61,151 nucleotides of DNA. Source: Candidatus Methanovirga australis (GTDB lineage Archaea; Methanobacteriota; Methanobacteria; Methanobacteriales; Methanobacteriaceae). Position 1 is the stretch's first letter. Each line of letters starts with the position of its first letter. Where the stretch lies: assembly GCA_031272765.1 (NCBI GenBank), contig JAISTD010000050.1, forward strand, positions 1 through 61,151, read 5' to 3'. Both the position numbers and the translations under genes were made by a program. The notes under the pieces are model-generated. The model ran no database searches. It saw only the letters and a program-made list of their open reading frames with translations, and was not told where the DNA came from. Shown piece after piece: positions 10,739 through 20,110 of this stretch.

Positions 10739-12394
10739 TTGATTTGTTTAGGAATTGAAGGAACTGCTGAAAAAACAGGAGTTGGAATTGTTGATAGTGA
10801 TGGAAAAATATTAGGGCTTGCTGGAAAACCTATGCTTCCTGAAAAAGGAGGTATTCATCCAAGAGAGGCAAGTGAACATCACAGTCATTGGATTCCTAAA
10901 TTGATAAATCAAGTGACTGAGAAAGGTCAAATATCTTTAGATGAAATAGATTTAATATCTTTTTCTATTGGTCCTGGTCTTGGTCCTGCCCTTAGAACTG
11001 TTGCAACATCAGCACGAACGCTGTCATTAGGATTAAATGTTCCAATTGTTGGTGTTAATCATTGTGTTGGGCATATAGAAATAGGTAAATTAGATACTGG
11101 AGCAATAAATCCTCTTACACTTTATGTTAGTGGAGGAAATAGTCAACTAATAGGTTTTGAATCAGAAAAGTATAAAATTTTTGGAGAAACATTAGATATA
11201 GCTATTGGAAATTGTTTTGACCATTTTGGACGTGAAATAGGATTAAAACACCCTGCAGGACCAATTATTGAGAAATTAGCTAAGAAAGGAAATTACATTG
11301 AATTGCCTTACACGGTTAAAGGTATGGATTTTTCATTTTCAGGATTGTTAAGTGCAGCTATTCGTAGTTTTCAGAAAGAATTTAATATTGAAGATGTTTG
11401 TTATAGTTTACAAGAAACAGCTTTTTCAATGCTTGTTGAGGTTGCAGAAAGAGGACTTTCAAATACGAAAAATGATGAATTAATGGTTTGTGGTGGTGTT
11501 GCAGCAAACAAACGACTTAGTGAAATGTTATCTACAATGGCTTGTGAACATTATACTAATTTTTACATTCCAGAGATGAGGTTGTGTGGAGATAATGGAG
11601 CAATGATCGCATGGCTTGGAATTCTAAGATATAATCATTTTGGAGCAATGGATTTATCTTCAACAAGTGTTATTCCAAAGTATAGAAGTGATGAAGTTGA
11701 TGTTCCATGGGTTAGGCAAAAATCTTCTTATTTAAATATTCCAAAGGATATATTAAATAAGGGTGCAGAAGCAAATATCTATTCAAGTTATTGGATGGAT
11801 GAATTAGCTATTAAAAAGGATAGAGTAGCTAAATCCTATAGAATAGATGAATTGGATAATAAACTTAGGGATAGAAGAACTAAAAATGAGGCTAAACTAC
11901 TTTCTCATACTAAAACCTTAGGAATAAGAACACCAATACTGTATGATATAAACTTAGAAAATAAAAGTATTATGATGGAGTATCTTGAAGTTACTCTTCT
12001 TAAAAATGTTTTAAACGATTTAGGCAAGATTTTCAATGACTCTAAATATTCTAAAAAATTATCCCTTATTTTTAAAAATATTGGTGAAATAATAGCTATT
12101 TTACATAATGGAAATATTGTGCACGGAGATCTTACAAGTTCAAATATATTTTTAGACGAAAATTTTAATCCAATTTTGATAGATTTTGGATTAGGTAAAT
12201 TTTCATATCTTTTAGAAGATAAGGTAACAGATATTATGGTTTTTAAGAAATCTTTAAGGAGTATTGATGATTTTGTTGATAAAATATTATTTGATAGTTT
12301 TTTAAATGGTTATTCTACTAAGACAAAGGATAATATTAATAGTATAAATAATAAAATGATTGAAATTCAAAAAAGAGGAAGATACACAGTTTAA
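10739..12394 (+). CDS. Bifunctional Kae1 (t6A synthesis) / Bud32 kinase fusion, KEOPS; TTG start
   Basis: Kae1 HHSHWIPKLI, VGVNHCVGHIEIG, VSGGNSQL; Bud32 NGNIVHGDLTSSNIF, LIDFGLGK. Confidence 0.94.
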   Translation: MICLGIEGTAEKTGVGIVDSDGKILGLAGKPMLPEKGGIHPREASEHHSHWIPKLINQVTEKGQISLDEIDLISFSIGPGLGPALRTVATSARTLSLGLNVPIVGVNHCVGHIEIGKLDTGAINPLTLYVSGGNSQLIGFESEKYKIFGETLDIAIGNCFDHFGREIGLKHPAGPIIEKLAKKGNYIELPYTVKGMDFSFSGLLSAAIRSFQKEFNIEDVCYSLQETAFSMLVEVAERGLSNTKNDELMVCGGVAANKRLSEMLSTMACEHYTNFYIPEMRLCGDNGAMIAWLGILRYNHFGAMDLSSTSVIPKYRSDEVDVPWVRQKSSYLNIPKDILNKGAEANIYSSYWMDELAIKKDRVAKSYRIDELDNKLRDRRTKNEAKLLSHTKTLGIRTPILYDINLENKSIMMEYLEVTLLKNVLNDLGKIFNDSKYSKKLSLIFKNIGEIIAILHNGNIVHGDLTSSNIFLDENFNPILIDFGLGKFSYLLEDKVTDIMVFKKSLRSIDDFVDKILFDSFLNGYSTKTKDNINSINNKMIEIQKRGRYTV

Positions 12395-12629
12395 AGATAT
12401 ATATTTTAGACAGCTTATATTAATATGGTATTTACCAAAACTTTTATACTTTTTTATTAAAAATTTTTATTAAAAAATTTAGAAATTATTTATTCTTTTT
12501 ATAAAACCAGTTTAAATAAAATCAATTTAAATAGTTTTTATTGAATATAATAAAAATAATTATTTAATAAAAAGTATACTAACTGTAATAAATAGTAATT
12601 TGAATAGTAAATAGTATTTGAGGGGTTTA

Positions 12630-14531
12630 ATGGAAGTAAGTATTATAATACCAACATACAATGAAGAAGAACATCTTCCTAAACTTTTAAAAAGTATTAG
12701 ATCACAAAATTTTAATAATTATGAAATAATAGTTGCAGATGCTAATTCTAATGATTCTACAATATCTATTGCAGAGAGTTACAATTGTAGAATTGTTGAT
12801 GGAGGACTTCCTGGAACTGGTAGAAATATGGGGGCTGAAATAGCTAAGGGAGATAAATTACTTTTTTTAGATGCAGATTTAGAACTTACAGAGAATTATC
12901 TTGAGAATGTTATTGATGAATTTGAAAATAGATGTGTGGATATTGGTATTACATTAATGAGTCCACTATCTGAAAAAGTAAGGGATAAATTACTTCACGA
13001 TATAGCAAATTGGTTTATGATAGCTTTTGAAAAGATAAAACCTCATGGGGCAGGTTGTTATGGGATAATCACTAAGAAGAAACTACATAACGAGTATGGA
13101 GGCTTTGATGAAACACTTAATTTTGGGGAAGATACAGATTACATTGAAAGGATAGCTAAGAATAATACTTTTAAAGTTCTTAAAAGTGCAAAAGTTTATG
13201 TATCAACCCGTAGATTAGAAGAAGAAGGATTATATAAGCTTACAAAGCAATATACTAAGAGCACAATAAATGATTTTAGAAAAAGAAGAACTTATCTTGA
13301 GGAAATAGATTACACTTTTGGTCATTATAAATCCTTAATTGAAGAAGATGATGTGATAACTCATATTCGCAACTTAAGAAAATCTGAAACTAATGTTAAA
13401 CAAATTAACAGCATAATAAATAAGGAAGGCAATGATTTTCAAGTTACATATGATAAATCAGATGAAGTATCTTTAGAAAATAGTAAAAAAATATTTTATT
13501 CTATTTGTGGTGAGGGTTTAGGACACGCAATTAGAAGTGCTGTTGTTATTGAAGAATTATTGAAAAAATATAATGTTTATATTTTCTCGAGTGATAGGGC
13601 ATATAAATATCTAAGTGAAAAATTTGACAATGTTTATGAGATAGGTGGATTTAATACAGTTTATCAGGATAACAGTGTAAAAAATAGAAAAACACTTTAC
13701 AAAGCTATTAAAGATACACCATCACACCTTAAAGAGAATTATGCAATTTTATATAAAAAAGCAAGAAAATTAAAACCAAATATCATAATCACAGATTTTG
13801 AAAATTATTCAAATATCTTAGCTAAACTGCTTAATATTCCAATTTTAAGTGTTGATAATGTACATATGATTACCAAGACAAAGGTTGATTATCCTAAAAA
13901 ATCTCAAGCAGAAATGTTGAAAAGTAAAGGTGTTATAAAATCCTTCATGATAAGACCAAAAAAATATATTCTTACCAGCTTTTTTTATCCAGAAGTAAAA
14001 AACCCAGAAAAAGTTGTTATTTATCCTCCAATTATTCGGAATGATATCAGACGACTTAAACCAAGCTATGAAAATCATGTTTTTGTATATCAAACAAGTC
14101 CAACCAATAAAAAATTATTAAACTCTTTAAAAGAGGTTGATGAGAAATTTATAATATATGGTTTTAACCAGGATAAGACTGATGAAAATTTAACTTTTAG
14201 AAAATTTAATGAAACAATGATATATGATGATATGAAGGATTGTAAGGCGATTATAACGAATGGTGGATTTTCATTAATAACAGAGGCTATTTATCTTAAA
14301 AAACCAATATATAGTATTCCAGCTAAAGGAAACTTTGAACAATTACTCAATGGATTTTATGTTGAAAAATTAGGTTATGGTATGATGAATAGGGATATCA
14401 GCACTAAAACCATTGAAAAGTTTTTATCTAATCTTTCTGTTTATCAAGCGAACTTAAAAAAAGTGAAAAATAGTGATAATACAGAAATAATTAAAGAAAT
14501 AAAGGAATCAATTGAAGAATTCGCTATTTAA
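12630..14531 (+). CDS. Two-domain glycosyltransferase: GT2 N-terminus fused to MJ1255/VC2487-like GT-B C-terminus
   Basis: IIIPTYNEEEHLPKLLKSIRSQ...LFLDADLEL; then FYSICGEGLGHAIRSAVVIEEL...AIITNGGFSLITEAIYLKKPIYSIPAKGNFEQ. Confidence 0.85.
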   Translation: MEVSIIIPTYNEEEHLPKLLKSIRSQNFNNYEIIVADANSNDSTISIAESYNCRIVDGGLPGTGRNMGAEIAKGDKLLFLDADLELTENYLENVIDEFENRCVDIGITLMSPLSEKVRDKLLHDIANWFMIAFEKIKPHGAGCYGIITKKKLHNEYGGFDETLNFGEDTDYIERIAKNNTFKVLKSAKVYVSTRRLEEEGLYKLTKQYTKSTINDFRKRRTYLEEIDYTFGHYKSLIEEDDVITHIRNLRKSETNVKQINSIINKEGNDFQVTYDKSDEVSLENSKKIFYSICGEGLGHAIRSAVVIEELLKKYNVYIFSSDRAYKYLSEKFDNVYEIGGFNTVYQDNSVKNRKTLYKAIKDTPSHLKENYAILYKKARKLKPNIIITDFENYSNILAKLLNIPILSVDNVHMITKTKVDYPKKSQAEMLKSKGVIKSFMIRPKKYILTSFFYPEVKNPEKVVIYPPIIRNDIRRLKPSYENHVFVYQTSPTNKKLLNSLKEVDEKFIIYGFNQDKTDENLTFRKFNETMIYDDMKDCKAIITNGGFSLITEAIYLKKPIYSIPAKGNFEQLLNGFYVEKLGYGMMNRDISTKTIEKFLSNLSVYQANLKKVKNSDNTEIIKEIKESIEEFAI

Positions 14532-14731
14532 GATTTTAATATATATTAGAAAACTTGATTTTTGGCAAAAGGTCATTACTTAATTCTATAAATTAAATTT
14601 GATATAATTAAATAATAGTTTCATTTTTTGTTTATAATTTATTTATAATGTAGTTAAAATAGAAAATTAAATTTAAAATGACTAATAACTTGTTTCTCTA
14701 TTAATTATTAATTATCTAACAAGGTCAAAGC

Positions 14732-15439
14732 ATGAAAGCACCAATTTCAGAGATATTTTCAAGTATTCAAGGAGAAGGAATACTTATAGGAAGAAGACAA
14801 ATTTTCATCCGTTTTTCAGGCTGTAATTTAGATTGTAGATATTGTGATACATTAAACAGTAAAGATAAAAACTTTGGAGACTTATTAACTACTACAGACG
14901 TGGTAAATAAAATTAATAAACTCATGACCCCTGATTTACATTCCATATCTTTCACTGGTGGTGAACCAACATTATATTTTGAGTTTATTAATGAAGTTAT
15001 TTCTAAAATTAATATTAAAAATAATAAAATAAAATCATTATTGGAGACTAATGGATCACTTTACAGGGAAATAAATTTGATTAATGGTATTGATTATGCT
15101 TCTGTAGATATTAAACTTCCAGAACATTTTAATACAATAAATACAGATATTTTTGAAAATGAATTGAAGTCTATAGAATTATTAATTAAAAAGAAAGTTA
15201 TTGTTTATTGTAAACTTGTTGTTCTCCCATCAACGAGAATTGATGATGTTGAGGATATTGTAATAAGATTGTCTGAAATAATAGTTAATGATGGTGTTCC
15301 TTTAATTATTCAGCCATCAAGCCCTATTGTTCATTGGAAAGGGAACGAAAAAAAAATTTTAGAGCTTTCTGAAGCTTGTGGAAAATATGTTGAGGTTTTA
15401 ATAATTCCTCAAGTGCATAAATGCATTGGTTTGGATTAG
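14732..15439 (+). CDS. queE: 7-carboxy-7-deazaguanine synthase-like radical SAM protein
   Basis: EIFSSIQGEGILIGRRQIFIRFSGCNLDCRYCDT (CxxxCxxC), SFTGGEPTLY. Confidence 0.88.
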   Translation: MKAPISEIFSSIQGEGILIGRRQIFIRFSGCNLDCRYCDTLNSKDKNFGDLLTTTDVVNKINKLMTPDLHSISFTGGEPTLYFEFINEVISKINIKNNKIKSLLETNGSLYREINLINGIDYASVDIKLPEHFNTINTDIFENELKSIELLIKKKVIVYCKLVVLPSTRIDDVEDIVIRLSEIIVNDGVPLIIQPSSPIVHWKGNEKKILELSEACGKYVEVLIIPQVHKCIGLD

Positions 15440-15535
15440 TATATTTTAATTTAAGATTACAATTGAAAATAAATACACATTGAATATTTTAAATCTTCTG
15501 AAATATTCAAATTATCTATTAAATTTTCTGATATC

Positions 15536-16354
15536 TTAAGTTTCAAGCATCTTTATATTAATGGGATATGATCCTAAGACTTTCATAAAATATGTTTTTT
15601 TATTTATTTTATTTAAGATCTTTTCAACTGTTTTGTCGTCTTCGTGGCCTTCAAAATCAAGGAAAAAAATATATTTTCCTAATCCTTCTTTTGAAGGTCT
15701 TGACTCAATTTTAGTTAGGTTTATATTATTGTTAGCAAAAAATCCTAAGATATAATAAAGTTCGCCTGGATTATCTTTGTAAGTTTCAAATAAAATAGAA
15801 GTTTTGCTGTTTTCAGATTTTAAAGCTTTATTCATTGATAAAATAATGAATCGTGTTTCGTTATTCATGGTGTCTTGAATATCTCTATCAAGAACATTTA
15901 AGTTGTATAATTCAGCGGATTTTAAGGTTCCAATAGCTGCAGAATCATCTTTGTCACCTATTAATTTCACGGCAGCAGCTGTGCTTAGTGTGAAAAGAGG
16001 CTTCATTCTCTTTTTTTCAAGATAATTTTGACATTGTGCTAATGCTTGTGAATGTGAATAAACATATTTAATATCTGAAATCTCATTCTCTTTTTTAGAT
16101 ATTAAGTTATGGTTAATAGGAAGCACTATTTCTCCTTGAATATGGAGTTTTGAATGTACAAGCAAGTCTAATGTTATTCCAACTGGACCTTCAATAGAGT
16201 TTTCTATTGGAACAATACCCATATCGCATTCTCCATTTTCAACTGCTTTTAAAACTGTAGGTATTGAACAATAAGGGTGTAAATTTTCTCCTAAAGAAGA
16301 TGCGACTTCGTGGGTGAAAGTCCCTTTAGGTCCTAAAAAGGCTATAGACTTAAT
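15536..16354 (-). CDS. pheA: Prephenate dehydratase; ORF track start 16222 lacks the N-terminus, apparent ATT start at 16354
   Basis: In-frame upstream (M)KSIAFLGPKGTFTHEVASSLG...VLKAVENGECDMGIVPIENSIEGPVGITLDLL; C-terminal ESRPSKEGLGKYIFFLDFEGH. Confidence 0.88.
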   Translation of the reverse strand: MKSIAFLGPKGTFTHEVASSLGENLHPYCSIPTVLKAVENGECDMGIVPIENSIEGPVGITLDLLVHSKLHIQGEIVLPINHNLISKKENEISDIKYVYSHSQALAQCQNYLEKKRMKPLFTLSTAAAVKLIGDKDDSAAIGTLKSAELYNLNVLDRDIQDTMNNETRFIILSMNKALKSENSKTSILFETYKDNPGELYYILGFFANNNINLTKIESRPSKEGLGKYIFFLDFEGHEDDKTVEKILNKINKKTYFMKVLGSYPINIKMLET

Positions 16355-16383
16355 TTAAGTACTCTCCTGTACATTATTAGATA

Positions 16384-17193
16384 TTATTTTTCTAAATCAA
16401 TTAGAAGATTTAATAAATCTGTTTTTGTAATCAATCCAAGAAGTTCATTTTCATCTCCAACAACTGGTAAACCATTGAATCCCATTGACAGCATTTTATC
16501 TGCAACTTCAGCTATTGATGTGTTCAATCTTATTTTCTCTAAATTAGATGTCATTACATCACTAACAAGTAGGCTTTTAATTTGTGCTTTTTGATGGGAT
16601 TCAGGAACTTTTTTCTTAAATGTAATAAATGCATTGCCAATATCTTTAGAAGTTAATATACCAACTAATTCATCTTCATCTTTAACTAAAACTCTACCTA
16701 TTTTAGAATCTAAAATCAGTCTTCTTGCATGAACAAGTCTATCATTAGTTGATACAGATATTATATCCTTATTCATAACATCTTCTGCTAATATTCTTTC
16801 ATAAGCTTTTCCTTTACATGTATCAATTAAATCAGACTTTGTTACAATACCAACAAGCTTATTAGAAGAATAAACAGGCACTCCACCAATATTATTATCA
16901 ACCAAGATTTGAGCAACATCTACGACACTCATATTTTCTTCAACAGAAATAGCATCTTTTGTCATTACTGTGGAGATATGGAAATGTGATGGGGGCAAAC
17001 TTTCGTATTTTGATGAACTTATTTTAATAGCTATTCCTTTTTCAGTGACTACTCCAACTAATTCCTTTTTGTTATTATTTATTACAAGAAGTCTTGAAAT
17101 CTTATTTTTTCTCATTAATCTTAATCCATCGCAGATATTTCTATCTTTATCTATAAAAATCAGATCTTGGGAACAAATGTTTTTAATTTCTAT
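16384..17193 (-). CDS. Four-CBS-domain protein; apparent ATA start at 17193
   Basis: Repeated CBS motifs (GVPVYSSNKLVGIVTKSDLI); CBS homology extends upstream of the ORF-track ATG (EIKNICSQDLIFIDKDRNICDGLRLM). Confidence 0.82.
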   Translation of the reverse strand: MEIKNICSQDLIFIDKDRNICDGLRLMRKNKISRLLVINNNKKELVGVVTEKGIAIKISSSKYESLPPSHFHISTVMTKDAISVEENMSVVDVAQILVDNNIGGVPVYSSNKLVGIVTKSDLIDTCKGKAYERILAEDVMNKDIISVSTNDRLVHARRLILDSKIGRVLVKDEDELVGILTSKDIGNAFITFKKKVPESHQKAQIKSLLVSDVMTSNLEKIRLNTSIAEVADKMLSMGFNGLPVVGDENELLGLITKTDLLNLLIDLEK

Positions 17194-17290
17194 AAAAACT
17201 CCTCCAGTATTTTCATAAGTATTTTAGAATATTAGAAATTTTAAATATTAAAAATTAATTATGAAGTTTAAAGTATAAGTTGAATGGCTG

Positions 17291-18178
17291 TTAACTATTA
17301 TTATAAATAGCTTCTAAAATGTCTCTTTCAGTGATTATTCCTACTAATTCTTGATCTTTAACAACAGGGATTCCACCAACATTATTTTTAATAAAAAAGT
17401 CACATAGATCTCCAATTCTCAGCAGTGGATCAACAGTTAAAACATCATTAATCATAAAATCAGAGACTTTTGAGTTTAAAATTTCTATTGTACTGTTTGT
17501 TGATAGATTATTAAATAAGTCACTGTTTCCAAGGAATCTTAGAAGGTCTGTTGAAGTCATTATTCCAACTAATTTTTCATCGTTGATTTTAGGTATGTCT
17601 TTTTCTTTGCCAACTATTGGAAGTCTTCTAAGGCTGTTCCTAACCATTATTTTTGAAACTCCTTCTATTGGTGTTCCTGGAGTGGTGGTTATTAAGTTTG
17701 TTGTCATTACATCTTGAATTAATTCATCTGTAAAAACTCCAGCCATTGCTATTATGAAGTCTCTTTCAGCGACTATACCCACAATTTTTTCTTCATCATT
17801 CAAAATTGGAACAGCACCAGCTGATTCTTTAATCATATACTCTAAAGTGTCTTTCAGTGAGTATTCGTTGGTAATATGTTTAACATTATCAGACATTATT
17901 TTTCTAACTGATTCATTAATAGCTGATAGGAAATTGTCTTCGTGCTTTTCTGCCATTAGATTGTATTTATCCCCACCACCTAAAAAGCTTATAACATCCA
18001 TAGAGGTTAATATTCCAAGTAATTTACCTGAACCCGCATCCGTTATTGGCAATCTTCTAAATTCCTCTTTAACCATAGTAGTAACAGCAGTTTTAATATT
18101 TGTAGTTGGAGGAATAGATATTATGTTTTTATTTGCTAAGTTCATTACTTCTCCTTCTTTAGTATTTACATTATTCAT
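17291..18178 (-). CDS. CBS-domain protein
   Basis: Four CBS motifs, e.g. RRLPITDAGSGKLLGILTSMDVISFL, GGIPVVKDQELVGIITERDILEAI. Confidence 0.87.
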   Translation of the reverse strand: MNNVNTKEGEVMNLANKNIISIPPTTNIKTAVTTMVKEEFRRLPITDAGSGKLLGILTSMDVISFLGGGDKYNLMAEKHEDNFLSAINESVRKIMSDNVKHITNEYSLKDTLEYMIKESAGAVPILNDEEKIVGIVAERDFIIAMAGVFTDELIQDVMTTNLITTTPGTPIEGVSKIMVRNSLRRLPIVGKEKDIPKINDEKLVGIMTSTDLLRFLGNSDLFNNLSTNSTIEILNSKVSDFMINDVLTVDPLLRIGDLCDFFIKNNVGGIPVVKDQELVGIITERDILEAIYNNS

Positions 18179-18456
18179 TATTGTACCTCACTGATTTATT
18201 TTGTTCTCATTAAATTTATTAGTTTTAAATTATAAAAATAATTAAAGATAATATTTAAAAAATAAGAATAATAATACAATAAATTAAATTTTATCAAGTT
18301 ATATCAATAATTCAATTGTAAAAATATGTCATGAACTATATTAATATTTAATTGAATAAATATTATAATATTTATTAAATAATGATTTAGTAATAGTTTA
18401 ATAATAAAGTTTTCTATTTTTATATTTTATTATTTTAATTAAGTTTATTATTTTAA

Positions 18457-19545
18457 TTAAGTGATAATTTTATTTAATTCTCCTTTTTCAATAGCAGTCT
18501 TTATTTCGAGAGCTATTCTTCTGCCCATGCTCATTCCCGAGCCATATTTTAAATAACTATAAGAAGAACCATCCATAAAAGAATTAGTTCCACCATCAAT
18601 TCTTGCACTAATTTCAAACACGATTACTTCAAGATCATCATTAACAAGTGTCTGCATACAAAACGGACCATTTAATCCAGGAGCAACTAATTTATTAGCT
18701 GATCTTACTAACTTATCTCCAATCTCAAACACTTGAGTAAGTAGAGACTCTCTCATTACAACAGGATGGTTGCCAGTGATTAAGTATGATGGTTCAAAAT
18801 TAATATCTAATTGGTTTTTAGCTGGGATTCTTACAATCCCATCGATATTTGATTCGTATCTGCTGTCCATACCCATTAACTCAACTTCATCATTTAATGG
18901 AGAATAGAAATAATGGATACAATAATTACAACCAGCAACATACTCTTCAATATGTGCTTTTTCAACATCTTCATCTTCTATCCATCCTCTTGATTTCATA
19001 TCATTGATTTTATGATTAAATTCATCATAAGAAGATGCTACAAAGTAGCCTCTTCCTCCTCTTGCTCCAGGAAACTTAACCATCACGGATCTATCAATAT
19101 TCCCTGGCTTGTCGTACTTTTTAGGAATTCTAATATTTTCATTAACTAATAGCTTTCTTTCAAGATCCCTTTCAGCTTCCCATCGTAAAATATTCCGATT
19201 TCCATACACAGGAACCATAAAATCATTTTCAATTTCATCAAGACCAGCATAAGCAACAAATGAACCGTGAGGGATAACAATACTATTTAATTCTCGTAGT
19301 TTCTTCTGAATATCAGTGTTTACAATATCATTAAACTTATCTACTAAAATATATTCATTTGCTACATTAAATCTTTTGTAAGGGGTCTCTCTTCCTTTTT
19401 CACATACAATTGCAGTTTTAAAACCTTCTTCTTTAGCACCATTTAGAATATGCAATGATGTATGACTTCCAAGTGTAGCTATTGTTATTTCATCTTTGTC
19501 ATATTTGTCTAAAAGATTCATGATTTCTTTTTTTTCCAAGCTCAT
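18457..19545 (-). CDS. purP: 5-formaminoimidazole-4-carboxamide ribonucleotide synthetase
   Basis: IATLGSHTSLHILNGAKEEGFKTAIVCEKGRETPY, VMVKFPGARGGRGYFVASS, ARIDGGTNSFMDGSSYS. Confidence 0.93.
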   Translation of the reverse strand: MSLEKKEIMNLLDKYDKDEITIATLGSHTSLHILNGAKEEGFKTAIVCEKGRETPYKRFNVANEYILVDKFNDIVNTDIQKKLRELNSIVIPHGSFVAYAGLDEIENDFMVPVYGNRNILRWEAERDLERKLLVNENIRIPKKYDKPGNIDRSVMVKFPGARGGRGYFVASSYDEFNHKINDMKSRGWIEDEDVEKAHIEEYVAGCNYCIHYFYSPLNDEVELMGMDSRYESNIDGIVRIPAKNQLDINFEPSYLITGNHPVVMRESLLTQVFEIGDKLVRSANKLVAPGLNGPFCMQTLVNDDLEVIVFEISARIDGGTNSFMDGSSYSYLKYGSGMSMGRRIALEIKTAIEKGELNKIIT

Positions 19546-19610
19546 TATTTTCCCTTTAGTTTAAATATTTTTTTTAGTTTAAAACTATTCTTTATTGAAA
19601 ACATATTAAT

Positions 19611-19812
19611 TAATATCCTTGATATTAATAATATTAATTAATAGAATTTTTTTATATGGGGTTCTATTATTGAAAATTTATTTTTAATTTAGAAGAATTT
19701 ATTTTTAGCTTTTAAAAATATCACTTAAAAATAATTTATTTCATTATTAAATAATTTAAAATTAGTTACATCAATAAGTATACTATTTAATTTAAACAAA
19801 ATTTAAAAATAA
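19611..19812. mobile_element. Diverged MITE-A copy, right end lost
   Basis: ccttgatattaataatattaattaatag...tttatttttaatttagaagaatttattttt...aataatttaaaattagttacatcaataagtatactattt parallels 24161 onwards. Confidence 0.6.
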
Positions 19813-20110
19813 ATTAATCTCATGCCAATTAATACTTCATTGACTTATAATTTATTTATTACCATCATATATCAATAATTTATTATCAATACTCTTATAT
19901 TTATTATATTTACAATTTAATATTTATAGTACTAATTATTATAATAATATTTAGTATAATAATATAACAAATGTTATAATTTTATTATAATCACCAATAT
20001 TTATATCAATGATCATATATATCAATAATTTTTTATTTATCACTTATTACCTACCACTAACTAAGTATTAAAATGAATATCGCAATTGGTTATAACAATG
20101 AGGAAATATT

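Noticed and set aside
17754-18194. 146-aa plus-strand ORF
   Set aside because: Antisense to a well-supported CBS-domain gene.
18300-18346. Possible fourth MITE-A right end (aatatgtcatgaactata)
   Set aside because: Only the terminal 15 or so bases are similar; too short to support in AT-rich sequence.
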